This document shows positions 8,211 to 16,162 of a stretch of 64,000 bases of DNA, piece after piece (position 1 is the first letter of the stretch; every line of letters begins with the position of its first letter). Location of the stretch: the NCBI GenBank assembly GCA_022843945.1, contig JALHMR010000013.1:1-64000 (forward strand), in the 5' to 3' direction. The DNA is from Rhodospirillaceae bacterium (lineage in GTDB: Bacteria; Pseudomonadota; Alphaproteobacteria; CACIAM-22H2). The notes below the pieces were generated by a model. The model ran no database searches and was not told the origin of the DNA. It saw nothing but the letters and a program-made list of their open reading frames with translations. A program made the position numbers and the translations under genes.

Positions 8211-9224
8211 ATGCCCGATTTCTGGCGCGCCAGCGGCTACGGCCTGCTCGATCGCAATCAAGATGGCCGGCTGGTGGTGAGCGACGACTACCTGCGCGCC
8301 TACCTGATGCGCCCCGAGGTGCGGCCCGTCGAGGAGTCAGGTCCCGGCGAACGGGCGCTGCATGCGGCGCTGATGGAAACCCCGCGAAAAGCCATCGGCG
8401 ACAGAGAGTTGGCCGCCATCGAGGACGCCGATGCGCGCGACAACTACAAGGTCGTGCTGGCCTTCCGCGACCGGCTGCTGGCCTCGCCCACGCTGGAGGA
8501 CGCTTATCTCAAGCTCTTCCTCGAGAGCAACCACCGCACGCCGGCCCTGTTCATCGACCAGCTGGTCCATGTCATCGCCCGCAACCTGTTGAGCGACATC
8601 GAGGATCCGCTGCGCGCCCGGGCCGCCGAGCTGCTCTTCCGCAGCCAGAAGATCACCATCCGCGACGGCGCCATCATGCTGGCCGACGAGGAGACGGTGG
8701 AAATGCACGCCGCCAGCGGCGGTCTCGGCTCGCTGGGCAAGCTCATCGTCGAATCGAATACCCCGCTACGGCAGGTCGATCTCGATGTTCTGACAAGCGA
8801 AAACGCTGGCGTGTACTGGAGCCGCGACGACCAATACGACACCGTGCTGGAGCTCACCTTCGGCCGGCACGGGCTCGACGCCCTGGCCCGGGTGCTGGAG
8901 GCCTGGGTCGCCCATTTCCTCCAGATAGGTGTGAATATCCAACCGGTTAGCCGCATCCAGGACGACAAATGGGTGTGGCATATCGGGCTCGACGCCGAGG
9001 CCTCCTCGATCATGAACGACCTCTACCAGCAAAAGGAGGTCGAGGAGGACCGGATGAAGCAGGTTATCGCCTTGTTCCGCCTGGAGTTTTCCGACCCGAC
9101 GGTGATGAGACAGGCGATCCAGGGACGCCCCGTCTATCTCGGCCTGGCCAAGGACCGCGGCGACCGGCTCCGGCTGAAGCCGCAAAACCTGCTGGTTAAC
9201 CTGCCCCTGGCCGAACGCGCCTGA
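8211..9224 (+). CDS. DUF6352 family protein
   Basis: This is a 337-residue cytoplasmic-looking protein from the ATG encoding MPDFWRASGYGLLDRNQDG; an upstream in-frame TTG at 8202 is less likely. The start region (FW.SGYGLLDR...LVVSDDYLRAYL.RPE) and the body (LFLESNHRTPALFIDQLVHVIARNLL) resemble uncharacterised DUF6352 proteins as I recall them. No catalytic motif or membrane segment is seen. It is transcribed divergently from ndufa12-mlaD across about 100 bp. Function unknown. Confidence 0.75.
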   Translation: MPDFWRASGYGLLDRNQDGRLVVSDDYLRAYLMRPEVRPVEESGPGERALHAALMETPRKAIGDRELAAIEDADARDNYKVVLAFRDRLLASPTLEDAYLKLFLESNHRTPALFIDQLVHVIARNLLSDIEDPLRARAAELLFRSQKITIRDGAIMLADEETVEMHAASGGLGSLGKLIVESNTPLRQVDLDVLTSENAGVYWSRDDQYDTVLELTFGRHGLDALARVLEAWVAHFLQIGVNIQPVSRIQDDKWVWHIGLDAEASSIMNDLYQQKEVEEDRMKQVIALFRLEFSDPTVMRQAIQGRPVYLGLAKDRGDRLRLKPQNLLVNLPLAERA

Positions 9225-9413
9225 GCCAAGCCCCTGAAAAAGCGCCGTAATTCCCGGCGCGACGCGGCCCCGACAGGCTTAATTGTTGCGCTGCAACATG
9301 AGGCCGGGCGGCGACCATAAGGCCTTGGCACAAAACGGATTTTCTTTTCTCTTGCCAAGCGTTTCAACAGCTTAGCTTTTCCGCCGCTCCCCTACCCCGA
9401 TAAGCCGTTGATC

Positions 9414-9429
9414 CACCTAGATTTAGTGG
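9414..9429 (+). promoter_or_regulatory. NrdR box 1 (candidate)
   Basis: CACCTAGATTTAGTGG matches the NrdR consensus acaCwAtATaTwGtgt at most core positions, with the strong GTGG right half. It lies 290 bp before nrdJ. NrdR is the zinc-finger/ATP-cone repressor of ribonucleotide reductase genes. A second box starts exactly 31 bp further on, which is the usual three-turn spacing of paired NrdR boxes. Confidence 0.6.
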
Positions 9430-9444
9430 TTGGTCTTCGAATTG

Positions 9445-9460
9445 CCACAAAATCTCTTGC
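9445..9460 (+). promoter_or_regulatory. NrdR box 2 (candidate)
   Basis: CCACAAAATCTCTTGC fits the left half and centre of the NrdR consensus well and the right half weakly. It is separated from box 1 by 15 bp (31 bp start to start), as in characterised NrdR promoters where two boxes lie on the same DNA face. Weak on its own; the pair is the evidence. Confidence 0.55.
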
Positions 9461-9602
9461 CGGGGTGATTCCCCGGGGGCCAATATTTGGTAACGAGCCG
9501 GGCCCAACCCACTGCATTTAGTGCCACTGAGTGCGGGGACGAGGCCGGGACGGGGGAGGACTCACCGTCGAGATTCGGATTTCAGGCAGATGTGGAGCGA
9601 AT

Positions 9603-9620
9603 GGATTCCGAATGGAATCC
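9603..9620 (+). promoter_or_regulatory. Hairpin in the nrdJ leader
   Basis: GGATTCC (9603-9609), loop GAAT, GGAATCC (9614-9620) forms a perfect 7-bp stem about 100 nt before the nrdJ start. The neighbouring sequence repeats GAATGG/GAATGCC, so alternative pairings are possible. It is not followed by a T-tract, so it is not an intrinsic terminator. Role unknown. Confidence 0.4.
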
Positions 9621-9718
9621 GAATGCCCAGCGCATCGCCAGCGAATGGAAACCGGATAGACCGCGGCTGAGGCCTTTCGAGGAATAACCGACAGGGACAA
9701 AAGAGTCGGGAGCAGCCC

Positions 9719-12700
9719 ATGCGCATCGAGCGACGGTTCACCAAAGCGGGCCAGGACGCCTACGCCTCCATCGAGTGGACGCGGACCAATTCCGAAATCA
9801 AGAATCCCGATGGCTCGGTCGTCTTCCAGGCGAAGGACATCGAGGTGCCGAAGGCCTGGTCGCAGGTCGCCTGCGACGTGCTGGCCCAGAAATATTTCCG
9901 CAAGGCCGGCGTGCCGGCGGCGCTCAAACCGGTCGAGGAACGCGACGTGCCGACCTGGCTGTGGCGCTGCGAGGCCGACGCCGAGGCGCTCAAGGAAGCC
10001 CCGCGCAAACAGCGCGGCGAGCAGTCCGCCAAGGAGGTCTTCGATCGCCTGGCCGGCACCTGGACCTATTGGGGCTGGAAGGGCGGCTACTTCGACACCG
10101 AGCAGGACGCCCGCACCTATTTCGACGAGATGCGCTTCATGCTGGCCGCCCAGCACGCCGCGCCCAATTCGCCGCAGTGGTTCAACACCGGCCTGCACTG
10201 GGCCTACGGCATCGACGGCCCGGCGCAAGGGCACTACTACGTGGATTTCCAGACGGGCAAGCTGGTGGCCTCCGCCTCGGCGTATGAGCATCCCCAGCCG
10301 CATGCCTGCTTCATCCAGTCCGTCGCCGACGACCTGGTGAACGAAGGCGGCATCATGGATCTTTGGGTGCGCGAGGCGCGCCTGTTCAAGTACGGCTCCG
10401 GCACGGGCTCGAATTTCTCCAAGCTGCGCGGCGAGAACGAAAAACTCTCCGGCGGCGGCAAGTCCTCCGGCCTGATGAGCTTCCTCAAGATCGGCGACCG
10501 CGCGGCGGGCGCCATCAAGTCGGGCGGCACCACCCGCCGCGCCGCCAAGATGGTCACCGTCGACATCGACCATCCGGATATCGAGAACTACATCAACTGG
10601 AAGGTGATGGAGGAGCAGAAGGTCGCGGCGCTGGTCTCGGGCTCGAAGCTCGCCAACAAGCACCTCAACGCCATCATGGCCGCCTGCGACGAGGCCAAGG
10701 GCACGGCCGGCTACGATCCCAAGCAGAACCGCGAGCTCAAGCTGGCGATCACGGGTGCCCGCAAGGCGATGATCCCGGAGAACTACATCCAGCGGGTCAT
10801 CGATTTCGCGCGCCAGGGCTACAAGCACATCGAGTTCCCGGTCTACAACACCGACTGGGACAGCGAGGCCTACCTCACCGTCTCCGGCCAGAACTCCAAC
10901 AACTCGGTGCGCGTCACCGACGACTTCCTGCGCGCGGTCGAGACCGACGGCGACTGGAATCTCACCCGCCGCATCGACGGCAAGCTGCACAAGACCGTCA
11001 AGGCCCGCGATTTGTGGGAGCAGATCGGCCACGCCGCCTGGGCCTCCGCCGATCCCGGCCTGCAATACGACACCACGATCAACGACTGGCATACCTGCCC
11101 GGAGAGCGGCCGGATCAACGCCAGCAACCCGTGCTCCGAGTACATGTTCCTCGACGACACGGCCTGCAACCTGGCGTCCATCAATTTGCTCGCTTATTAC
11201 AAGCGGACACCCTTCGAGACGCAGCCGCAGACGGCTGCTCCTCAGGGTGAGGCTCAAGAAAAAGGACCTCGTCCTGAGGAGGCGCGCAGCGCCGTCTCGA
11301 AGGACGCCGACAAGGGCAAGTTCGACGTCAAGGGCTTCGAGCATGCCTGCCGGCTGTGGACCATCACGCTCGAGATCAGCGTGCTGATGGCGCAGTTCCC
11401 CTCCAAGCGTATCGCCGAGCTCTCCTACGAGTTCCGCACGCTGGGCCTGGGCTTCGCCAATATCGGCGGCCTCCTGATGGCCATGGGCCTGTCTTATGAT
11501 TCCGACGAGGGCCGCGCCATCTGCGCCGCGCTTTCCGCCGTGATGACCGGCACCGCCTACGCCACCTCGGCCGAGATGGCCGAGGAGCTGGGCCCCTTCC
11601 CCGGCTACGCGCCCAACGCCCAGGCCATGCTGCGCGTCATGCGCAACCACCGCCGCGCTGCGTATGGAGAAGCAGCCGGCTACGAGGGCCTGGCCATCTC
11701 GCCCGTGCCCCTGGCGGCCGAGCACTGCCCGGACCAAGAGATGGTCGAGCGCGCCAAGGCCGTGTGGGACCTCGCCCTGATGCTTGGAGAAAAGAGCGGC
11801 TACCGCAACGCCCAGGCGACCGTCGTCGCCCCCACCGGCACCATCGGCCTGGTGATGGATTGCGACACCACCGGCATCGAGCCCGACTTCGCCCTGGTCA
11901 AGTTCAAGAAGCTGGCCGGCGGCGGCTACTTCAAGATCATCAACCGCGTGGTGCCCGAGGCGCTCAAGACCCTCGGCTACACGCAGACGCAGATCGACGA
12001 CATCATCGCTTATGCCGTCGGCCACGGCACCTTGGTCGGCTCCAACGCCCTGTCGCACAACGCGCTGCGCGTCGCCGGCTTCGGCGATCCGCAGATCGAG
12101 GCGGTGGAGAAGGCGCTTGAGTCGGCCTTCGACATCAAGTTCGCCTTCAACAAGTGGACGATCGGCGAAGAGTTCTGCCTCAACATCCTGAACATCCCCA
12201 AGGCGACGCTGGACGCGCCCAACTTCGACCTCCTGACGCATCTGGGATTCGCCAGGGACGAGATCGAGGCGGCCAACACCTGGTGCTGCGGCGCCATGAC
12301 CCTGGAAGGGGCGCCGCACCTGAAGAACGAGCACCTGCCGGTCTTCGACTGCGCCAACCCCTGCGGGCGCAACGGCAAGCGCTTCCTCTCGGTCGACAGC
12401 CACATCCGCATGATGGCGGCCAGCCAGCCCTTCATCAGCGGCGCCATCTCCAAGACCATCAACATGCCCAACGCGGCCTCGGTCGAGGACTGCAAGGCGG
12501 CCTACCTGCTGTCGTGGAAGCTGGCCCTCAAGGCCAACGCCCTCTACCGCGACGGCTCCAAGCTGTCGCAGCCGCTGGCCTCGATGGTCGACGAGAGCGA
12601 GGCCGATGCCGCGGCCGAGGAGCTGGCCGGGATGTCGACGGCGGCCCAGGCCACCAGGATCTCCGAGCGCGTGGTCGAGCGGATCGTCGAGCGCATCGTC

Positions 12701-13642
12701 GCCGCCAAGCAGACGCGCGAGCGCATGCCCAACCGGCGCAAGAGCTACACCCAGAAGGCGATCGTCGGCGGGCACAAGGTCTACCTGCACACCGGCGAGT
12801 ACGAGGACGGCCGCCTGGGCGAGATCTTCATCGACATGCACAAGGAGGGCGCCGCCTTCCGCTCGCTGATGAACAACTTCGCCATCGCGGTGTCCATCGG
12901 CCTGCAATACGGCGTGCCGCTCGAGGAATTCGTCGACGCCTACATCTTCACCAAGTTCGAGCCCAACGGCCCGGTGCAGGGCAACGACCGGATCAAGAAC
13001 GCGACCTCGCTGCTCGACTACATCTTCCGCGAGCTCGCCGTCTCCTATCTCGGCCGCGACGACCTGGCCCATGTCCAGGACGCCGACCTGGCCTCGGACG
13101 CGGTGGGCACCGACGAGGACGACGCCAAGCTGCCGGCCGGCGGCACGGCGGCGACCAACAAGATGGTCGAGGAGATCAACCGCTCGATCTCCAAGGGCCT
13201 GACCCGCGGCAAGCACCAGCAGCAGATCAAGTTCCTGCGCGTGCTGGACGGTGGGGCGGCCAAGGACGCGGCCACGGGGTCTGCCACGGGGCGCGGCGTG
13301 GTGCCGGCGGGCGATCCCGGCCTGACGGCGGCGCCGATCACCAATGTCGGCGTGGTCGAGGCCGACGCGGTGACCGACGTGGCCCCGGTGAGCGACGAGG
13401 ACCGCGAGCCGATCGGCTTCGACACCTCGACGACCGAGATCCACAGCGAGCATCATCACGAGGGCGGGCACGAGCATGCCCACGCCCACACGCCGCAGCC
13501 GAGCGCTGCGGAAAAGTACAAGGCGGCGCGCCAGATGGGCTTCACCGGCGACGACTGCGGCGAATGCGGCGGCTCGAAGATGGTCCGCAACGGCACCTGC
13601 ACCAAGTGCCTGGATTGCGGCAGCACAAGCGGCTGCAGCTGA
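9719..13642 (+). CDS. nrdJ: Adenosylcobalamin-dependent (class II) ribonucleotide reductase
   Basis: The 1307-residue enzyme reduces ribonucleotides to deoxyribonucleotides using AdoCbl as radical source. Visible family signatures are [13 protein letters not shown] (about residue 225), [28 protein letters not shown] (about residues 461-488; substrate-site Cys and radical-site region), [11 protein letters not shown] and [16 protein letters not shown]. The tail has a His-rich stretch (about 1241-1257) and ends with paired CxxC motifs ([14 protein letters not shown]), the redox/zinc segment typical of long alphaproteobacterial NrdJ. Residues about 498-529 come from a palindromic element inserted in frame (see 11211-11303). 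A GGGAGC site precedes the ATG. NrdR-like boxes upstream suggest repression by NrdR; use of B12 makes the enzyme oxygen-independent. Confidence 0.95.
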   Translation: MRIERRFTKAGQDAYASIEWTRTNSEIKNPDGSVVFQAKDIEVPKAWSQVACDVLAQKYFRKAGVPAALKPVEERDVPTWLWRCEADAEALKEAPRKQRGEQSAKEVFDRLAGTWTYWGWKGGYFDTEQDARTYFDEMRFMLAAQHAAPNSPQWFNTGLHWAYGIDGPAQGHYYVDFQTGKLVASASAYEHPQPHACFIQSVADDLVNEGGIMDLWVREARLFKYGSGTGSNFSKLRGENEKLSGGGKSSGLMSFLKIGDRAAGAIKSGGTTRRAAKMVTVDIDHPDIENYINWKVMEEQKVAALVSGSKLANKHLNAIMAACDEAKGTAGYDPKQNRELKLAITGARKAMIPENYIQRVIDFARQGYKHIEFPVYNTDWDSEAYLTVSGQNSNNSVRVTDDFLRAVETDGDWNLTRRIDGKLHKTVKARDLWEQIGHAAWASADPGLQYDTTINDWHTCPESGRINASNPCSEYMFLDDTACNLASINLLAYYKRTPFETQPQTAAPQGEAQEKGPRPEEARSAVSKDADKGKFDVKGFEHACRLWTITLEISVLMAQFPSKRIAELSYEFRTLGLGFANIGGLLMAMGLSYDSDEGRAICAALSAVMTGTAYATSAEMAEELGPFPGYAPNAQAMLRVMRNHRRAAYGEAAGYEGLAISPVPLAAEHCPDQEMVERAKAVWDLALMLGEKSGYRNAQATVVAPTGTIGLVMDCDTTGIEPDFALVKFKKLAGGGYFKIINRVVPEALKTLGYTQTQIDDIIAYAVGHGTLVGSNALSHNALRVAGFGDPQIEAVEKALESAFDIKFAFNKWTIGEEFCLNILNIPKATLDAPNFDLLTHLGFARDEIEAANTWCCGAMTLEGAPHLKNEHLPVFDCANPCGRNGKRFLSVDSHIRMMAASQPFISGAISKTINMPNAASVEDCKAAYLLSWKLALKANALYRDGSKLSQPLASMVDESEADAAAEELAGMSTAAQATRISERVVERIVERIVAAKQTRERMPNRRKSYTQKAIVGGHKVYLHTGEYEDGRLGEIFIDMHKEGAAFRSLMNNFAIAVSIGLQYGVPLEEFVDAYIFTKFEPNGPVQGNDRIKNATSLLDYIFRELAVSYLGRDDLAHVQDADLASDAVGTDEDDAKLPAGGTAATNKMVEEINRSISKGLTRGKHQQQIKFLRVLDGGAAKDAATGSATGRGVVPAGDPGLTAAPITNVGVVEADAVTDVAPVSDEDREPIGFDTSTTEIHSEHHHEGGHEHAHAHTPQPSAAEKYKAARQMGFTGDDCGECGGSKMVRNGTCTKCLDCGSTSGCS
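11211..11303. repeat. Palindromic element inserted in the nrdJ coding frame
   Basis: A 93-bp unit bounded by perfect 11-bp inverted ends (CCTTCGAGACG ... CGTCTCGAAGG) with an inner inverted pair CTCCTCAGG / CCTGAGGAG. Its size is 31 codons, so the nrdJ frame is kept. It adds a Gln/Pro/Glu/Ala-rich stretch ([18 protein letters not shown]...) between the conserved [10 protein letters not shown] and [10 protein letters not shown] segments, where NrdJ proteins usually have only a short loop. Ends of this type are common in intergenic palindromes of alphaproteobacteria, and the arrangement resembles Rickettsia palindromic elements. Confidence 0.85.
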
Positions 13643-13683
13643 CGCGCTAACCGTCGACGCGCTCCGCGCGCCCTCTCCTGGTC

Positions 13684-13708
13684 CCCTCTCCCCCATTGGG
13701 GGAGAGGG
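13684..13708. repeat. Palindromic repeat, possible nrdJ terminator
   Basis: CCCTCTCCCCC, loop ATT, GGGGGAGAGGG: perfect 11-bp arms, followed by CCAGGGTGAGGGGG. It lies 42 bp after the nrdJ stop. The sequence type is a widely dispersed bacterial intergenic palindrome. With no T-tract, termination would have to be Rho-assisted, if it terminates at all. Confidence 0.6.
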
Positions 13709-13818
13709 CCAGGGTGAGGGGGACTAAAGAACAAAGACGACCGCCCCCTCTTCGTTTTCGGGGCGCACGGCACAAGCCTACGGCACGCCTCAGCGGCCTA
13801 CGCCTACCAGTACCGACC

Positions 13819-13869
13819 GTCATCCCCGACCAGCGAGCGCTAGCGAGCGCCGATCGGGGAACCAGCACA
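13819..13869. repeat. REP-like unit
   Basis: GTCATCCCCGACC ... GATCGGGGAACCAGC encloses a small internal palindrome of GCGAGCGCTAGCGAGCGC type. The ends match the GTCATYCCCGCGAAAGCGGGRATCCAG units at 17356 and 18368, with a variable centre. Confidence 0.6.
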
Positions 13870-13931
13870 AAGGGGCGCCTCGCTCCTCAGACCGACCGAG
13901 TTGGACCGGACAGTTCAGGAGAACAGCTTCA

Positions 13932-14027
13932 GTGGCACACCAGAGCTTCACCAGATCGACGGTCCCGCTGCGCCGTGGCACGCGCACCGGGTTCCCCGAT
14001 TGCGGCTCGCCGGACACGGGTCCGTAA
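13932..14027 (+). CDS. Possible 31-residue small protein
   Basis: A GTG-started ORF (MAHQSFTRSTVPLRRGTRTG..., 31 residues) with TAA at 14025. It is preceded by GTTCAGGAGAAC, a good ribosome binding site that recurs identically before the ATG at 14242. A stem-loop with GAAA loop and T-rich tail follows 40 bp after the stop. The peptide is basic with no recognisable domain. The evidence is only the RBS and terminator placement, and it could be non-coding. Confidence 0.25.
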   Translation: MAHQSFTRSTVPLRRGTRTGFPDCGSPDTGP

Positions 14028-14066
14028 CACAGAGCCGCAGCGTTTCCTCCCTAGACGTCAAACTAG

Positions 14067-14090
14067 CCCCCGGATCGAAAGATCCGGGGG
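14067..14090 (+). terminator. Rho-independent terminator
   Basis: CCCCCGGATC, GAAA tetraloop, GATCCGGGGG, followed by TCTTTC. Perfect 10-bp stem with a stable tetraloop. It would end transcripts from nrdJ or from the possible small ORF. Confidence 0.8.
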
Positions 14091-14172
14091 TCTTTCGGAA
14101 AAGCACCTTCGACTAACAGCAGCGCAGAAAAATAAAGAAATTCGGTCGGGTAGCGCATAGGCCCGACTGCAT

Positions 14173-14211
14173 CAAAGGGGGGAGCGGCGAACGCCACTCC
14201 CCTTTTTGTTT
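14173..14211 (+). terminator. Rho-independent terminator
   Basis: AAAGGGG-GAG-GGC, loop GAAC, GCC-CTC-CCCTTT, then a T5GT5 tract (14203-14213). It is a strong terminator 80 bp after the previous one, which implies either a short separate transcript between them (14091-14172) or double insulation before the next gene. Confidence 0.8.
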
Positions 14212-14241
14212 TTCACTGGCGCAATTGTTCAGGAGAACTCA

Positions 14242-14601
14242 ATGGCAAAGAAACCACCGAACGATCACAAGCCTTGGACTCGCAAGGACATCTCAATGGT
14301 CCGTGACTTAGCATCCCAGAACACTCCGACGGGCCTCATCGCCTACCATACCGGTCGGAGCAAGCCTGCTGTCTATAGCCTCGACCAGACGCTCCTTATC
14401 AACAACACCAAAACGTGCGAGCTTCCGCGTGCCCCGAAAATTCTGTTCGATGGCATCCAACTGGGCAAGCTGCTCGGGACTTGCTTGATTGGACGCAAAA
14501 AGCACCGTGTAGGCGTTCCAAGCCTTCACAGGCGCGGCGCGCAAGTCATTTGCATAAGCCGTCAAGAACCACGCCTCAAACTGCGCGTACTTTTCAACTA
14601 A
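14242..14601 (+). pseudogene. Small HTH-like protein gene, 3' part apparently replaced
   Basis: The first 46 codons (MAKKPPNDHKPWTRKD..., ...NTPTGLIAYHTGRSKPAVYS) match a small SANT/HTH-like family common in alphaproteobacteria, which I recall as about 60-70 residues with the form KPWT...NTPT..I...LGR...AV.SKA...GISLKP. After about 14379 the expected SKA..GISL tail is missing and the frame continues with unrelated residues, antisense to the SIR2-partner gene. AGGAGA lies before the ATG. It is probably a truncated copy whose end was replaced when the SIR2 island arrived, but a short functional version cannot be excluded. Confidence 0.5.
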
Positions 14602-14745
14602 TTCATCAACGGTATCGAACAAAACTGCTGAGCCAAGAATACTTTCATCCTCGAAGACAACAGCCGGCCCCAGGCTGGTTTTGGCATGGAATACGCGGTA
14701 GCCCGAGCTCAGCAAAAGATCCGCAGCGGTCAACAAGAGTGTCAT
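14308..14745 (-). CDS. Small partner protein of the SIR2 gene, ABC-3C middle-component-like
   Basis: This 145-residue protein starts at the ATG in the TAATG overlap with the SIR2 stop, so it should be translationally coupled. A longer start at 14787 is possible. Features are VVFEDESILGSAVLFDT, DELVEKYAQFEAWFLT, LRAAPVKAWNAYTVLF and NFRGTRKLARFGV. The KAWN.Y.VL plus R.TRKL..FG pattern resembles middle-component proteins of ABC-three-component systems, but that resemblance is from memory and no ABC ATPase gene is present. The C-terminal 20 or so residues are antisense to the truncated HTH-like gene. Its likely role is sensor or regulator of the SIR2 effector. Confidence 0.65.
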   Translation of the reverse strand: MTLLLTAADLLLSSGYRVFHAKTSLGPAVVFEDESILGSAVLFDTVDELVEKYAQFEAWFLTAYANDLRAAPVKAWNAYTVLFASNQASPEQLAQLDAIEQNFRGTRKLARFGVVDKERLVEAIDSRLAPTGMVGDEARRSVLGC

Positions 14746-16070
14746 TACGCCAAGCACTCCACGTAGGCGCTTTCCAACGTCATCCACACACCAGTTTCGC
14801 CGGATCTTATAATAGTGGGCGACGGCGCACCGCGAACCACATTCGGCGCAGCGCCATCGTCAGTGGCGCCAGCGCATATGACTATGTCATACGCTTCAGG
14901 CGGTGGCGGTTCACTTAGGTACTTTGCGCGGACGTAGCTGAGCAGCCCGGCCCCTCTAACCACTCTGATGCGTTTCCCCGCCAACTCATACGCATCCATC
15001 GCTGGCTTAGCGCCCTTTGCTAGTAGCGTCATATGAGCTACCGCCGCTGGAATCATTGCGTCCGATGGCTCTTTAGTCTGCACCGCCTCGTTTCGCATTG
15101 CTCCGCACAAGCTGCGTCGGATTTCATAGAGAGTACGTGTGTCCAATACTCTCGCTGATTCCTCCTGAAAGTTAAATCGTCCCCCACTATAGGCCTCGTA
15201 CTGGGGCTCGGCGCGATCAAAGACGCGCTTTAAAAATCGCCTGCTAAAGGCGCCTCTCAATTCATCTAGTAACCCAGTACCGGTTTCTTGAATGTGCTCA
15301 AACACCACTCCTTGACGATGACTCCAATCCCAGAGCCGAGGTGCTTTTTGTTGAAGAAGATCAGGAGGTGCAGGATCGATAAGAAACACGCGATTCGGGA
15401 CAACAGTTTCGATACAGGCATGCAGGAGGTTCGTCAGATAGGCCCAATCAGACCAAAAGCCGACGAAGAGAATATCCTTGCCTAGCAGCACTCCCTCCAG
15501 CCACTTTTTCGAGCTTTCGAATCTTTCTTTTACGGGCGGCCTGTCTAGTTGAGGCACGCACCAGACCGTGGCGATTGGATCACGCTGAACGCAGCCATGG
15601 ATCTTTAGGTACGGACGATGGGCACGCTCTGTTGCAGCCTCAAACCCGCTTACCGACTGCCAGAAGTCAGCCGCACCGCCGAGATTGTGCGCGGCGGTCT
15701 CGACTAAACAGTCGTAGTTAGTGGTGACACCAAGGGATACAGCGGCACACCATAGAAAGTCAGCAATTGCTTCGTGCCCTAGGTTGAACTCCGTTCTAAA
15801 GACTGCCCAAGGGACATCGTGGGGCAGAAAGATAGATTCAAGCGTATTGTAGCCATCAAAGAGGGTGGTCATACCTTCCAAGTCGTTTTTCACCGACTGA
15901 GGAAGCGACACACCATACTTCTGCCGGTGCCTTTCAAAGCACATTTCCGCTAGCGCGGATGCTAACGGGATTCGACTCGGAGGTGCGACAGAAAGCCCTG
16001 CACCTGAAATGATAGCAAGGCGGCCACTGATCATGGATTCCAGCAGCCGCTCAGCAAGGTCTTCCCGCAT
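14745..16070 (-). CDS. SIR2-domain protein, candidate antiphage NADase
   Basis: The 441-residue protein has an N-terminal SIR2-like Rossmann domain: GAGLS at residues 23-27, TTNYD at 116-120, KIHG at 156-159 and FVGFWSDW near 202-209. The zinc-finger cysteines of protein deacetylases are absent, as in SIR2 effectors of Thoeris- and DSR-type defences that hydrolyse NAD+. The C-terminal half (about 260-441) has no family I recognise; it ends with YDIVICAG... and GVWMTLE segments. The gene has visibly lower GC than its surroundings and a GAGGGGGG ribosome binding site. It overlaps the small downstream partner (TAATG). Abortive-infection NAD depletion is inferred, not shown. Confidence 0.82.
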   Translation of the reverse strand: MREDLAERLLESMISGRLAIISGAGLSVAPPSRIPLASALAEMCFERHRQKYGVSLPQSVKNDLEGMTTLFDGYNTLESIFLPHDVPWAVFRTEFNLGHEAIADFLWCAAVSLGVTTNYDCLVETAAHNLGGAADFWQSVSGFEAATERAHRPYLKIHGCVQRDPIATVWCVPQLDRPPVKERFESSKKWLEGVLLGKDILFVGFWSDWAYLTNLLHACIETVVPNRVFLIDPAPPDLLQQKAPRLWDWSHRQGVVFEHIQETGTGLLDELRGAFSRRFLKRVFDRAEPQYEAYSGGRFNFQEESARVLDTRTLYEIRRSLCGAMRNEAVQTKEPSDAMIPAAVAHMTLLAKGAKPAMDAYELAGKRIRVVRGAGLLSYVRAKYLSEPPPPEAYDIVICAGATDDGAAPNVVRGAPSPTIIRSGETGVWMTLESAYVECLA

Positions 16071-16162
16071 CAGCCCCCCTCGCGCCGCGACAGCCGAACG
16101 TGCGCCTAACTAACTCGCGCAATCGTGGGCTGTACCCAGATCAGCGATAGCGCGGAATGCCA

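Larger units (their letters stand above)
9225..9718 (+). promoter_or_regulatory. nrdJ upstream region and leader
   Basis: This is a 494-bp gene-free stretch before nrdJ. It holds two NrdR-like boxes (9414-9429 and 9445-9460), and downstream of them about 260 bp of probable leader. In the leader are a palindromic GC-rich stretch (CGGGGTGATTCCCCG, from about 9461) and a perfect hairpin at 9603-9620, with the unit GAATGG recurring around it. A leader RNA motif specific to nrdJ genes has been described in bacteria, but I cannot test whether this one matches. A ribosome binding site (GGGAGC) lies just before the ATG. Confidence 0.55.
13643..14241. other. Intergenic stretch with stacked repeats, a small ORF and terminators
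   Basis: About 600 bp between nrdJ and the next annotated start. In order it holds a CCCTCTCCCCC...GGGGGAGAGGG palindrome (13684-13708), a REP-like unit (13819-13869), a possible 31-codon ORF (13932-14027), a tetraloop terminator (14067-14090) and a second strong terminator (about 14173-14211). GC content visibly falls after about 14090, which marks the edge of the SIR2 island. No tRNA or attachment site was recognised. Confidence 0.6.

Noticed and set aside
9522-9528. GCCACTG as a sign of a cobalamin riboswitch before nrdJ
   Set aside because: The heptamer can occur in cobalamin switches, but I could not find the rest of the conserved core (the AAGCCCGGAGACC-type box) around it. Left as an untested leader.
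9518-13696. Very long antisense reading frame (about 1390 codons) opposite nrdJ
   Set aside because: It runs along the whole of a clear NrdJ gene on the other strand; its product is Gly/Val/Leu/Arg-rich with no domain. GC-rich third positions make such frames open by chance.
14206-14241. Upstream extension of the small HTH-like gene to 14206
   Set aside because: It begins inside the T-tract of a strong terminator. The ATG at 14242 has the ribosome binding site and starts the family match.
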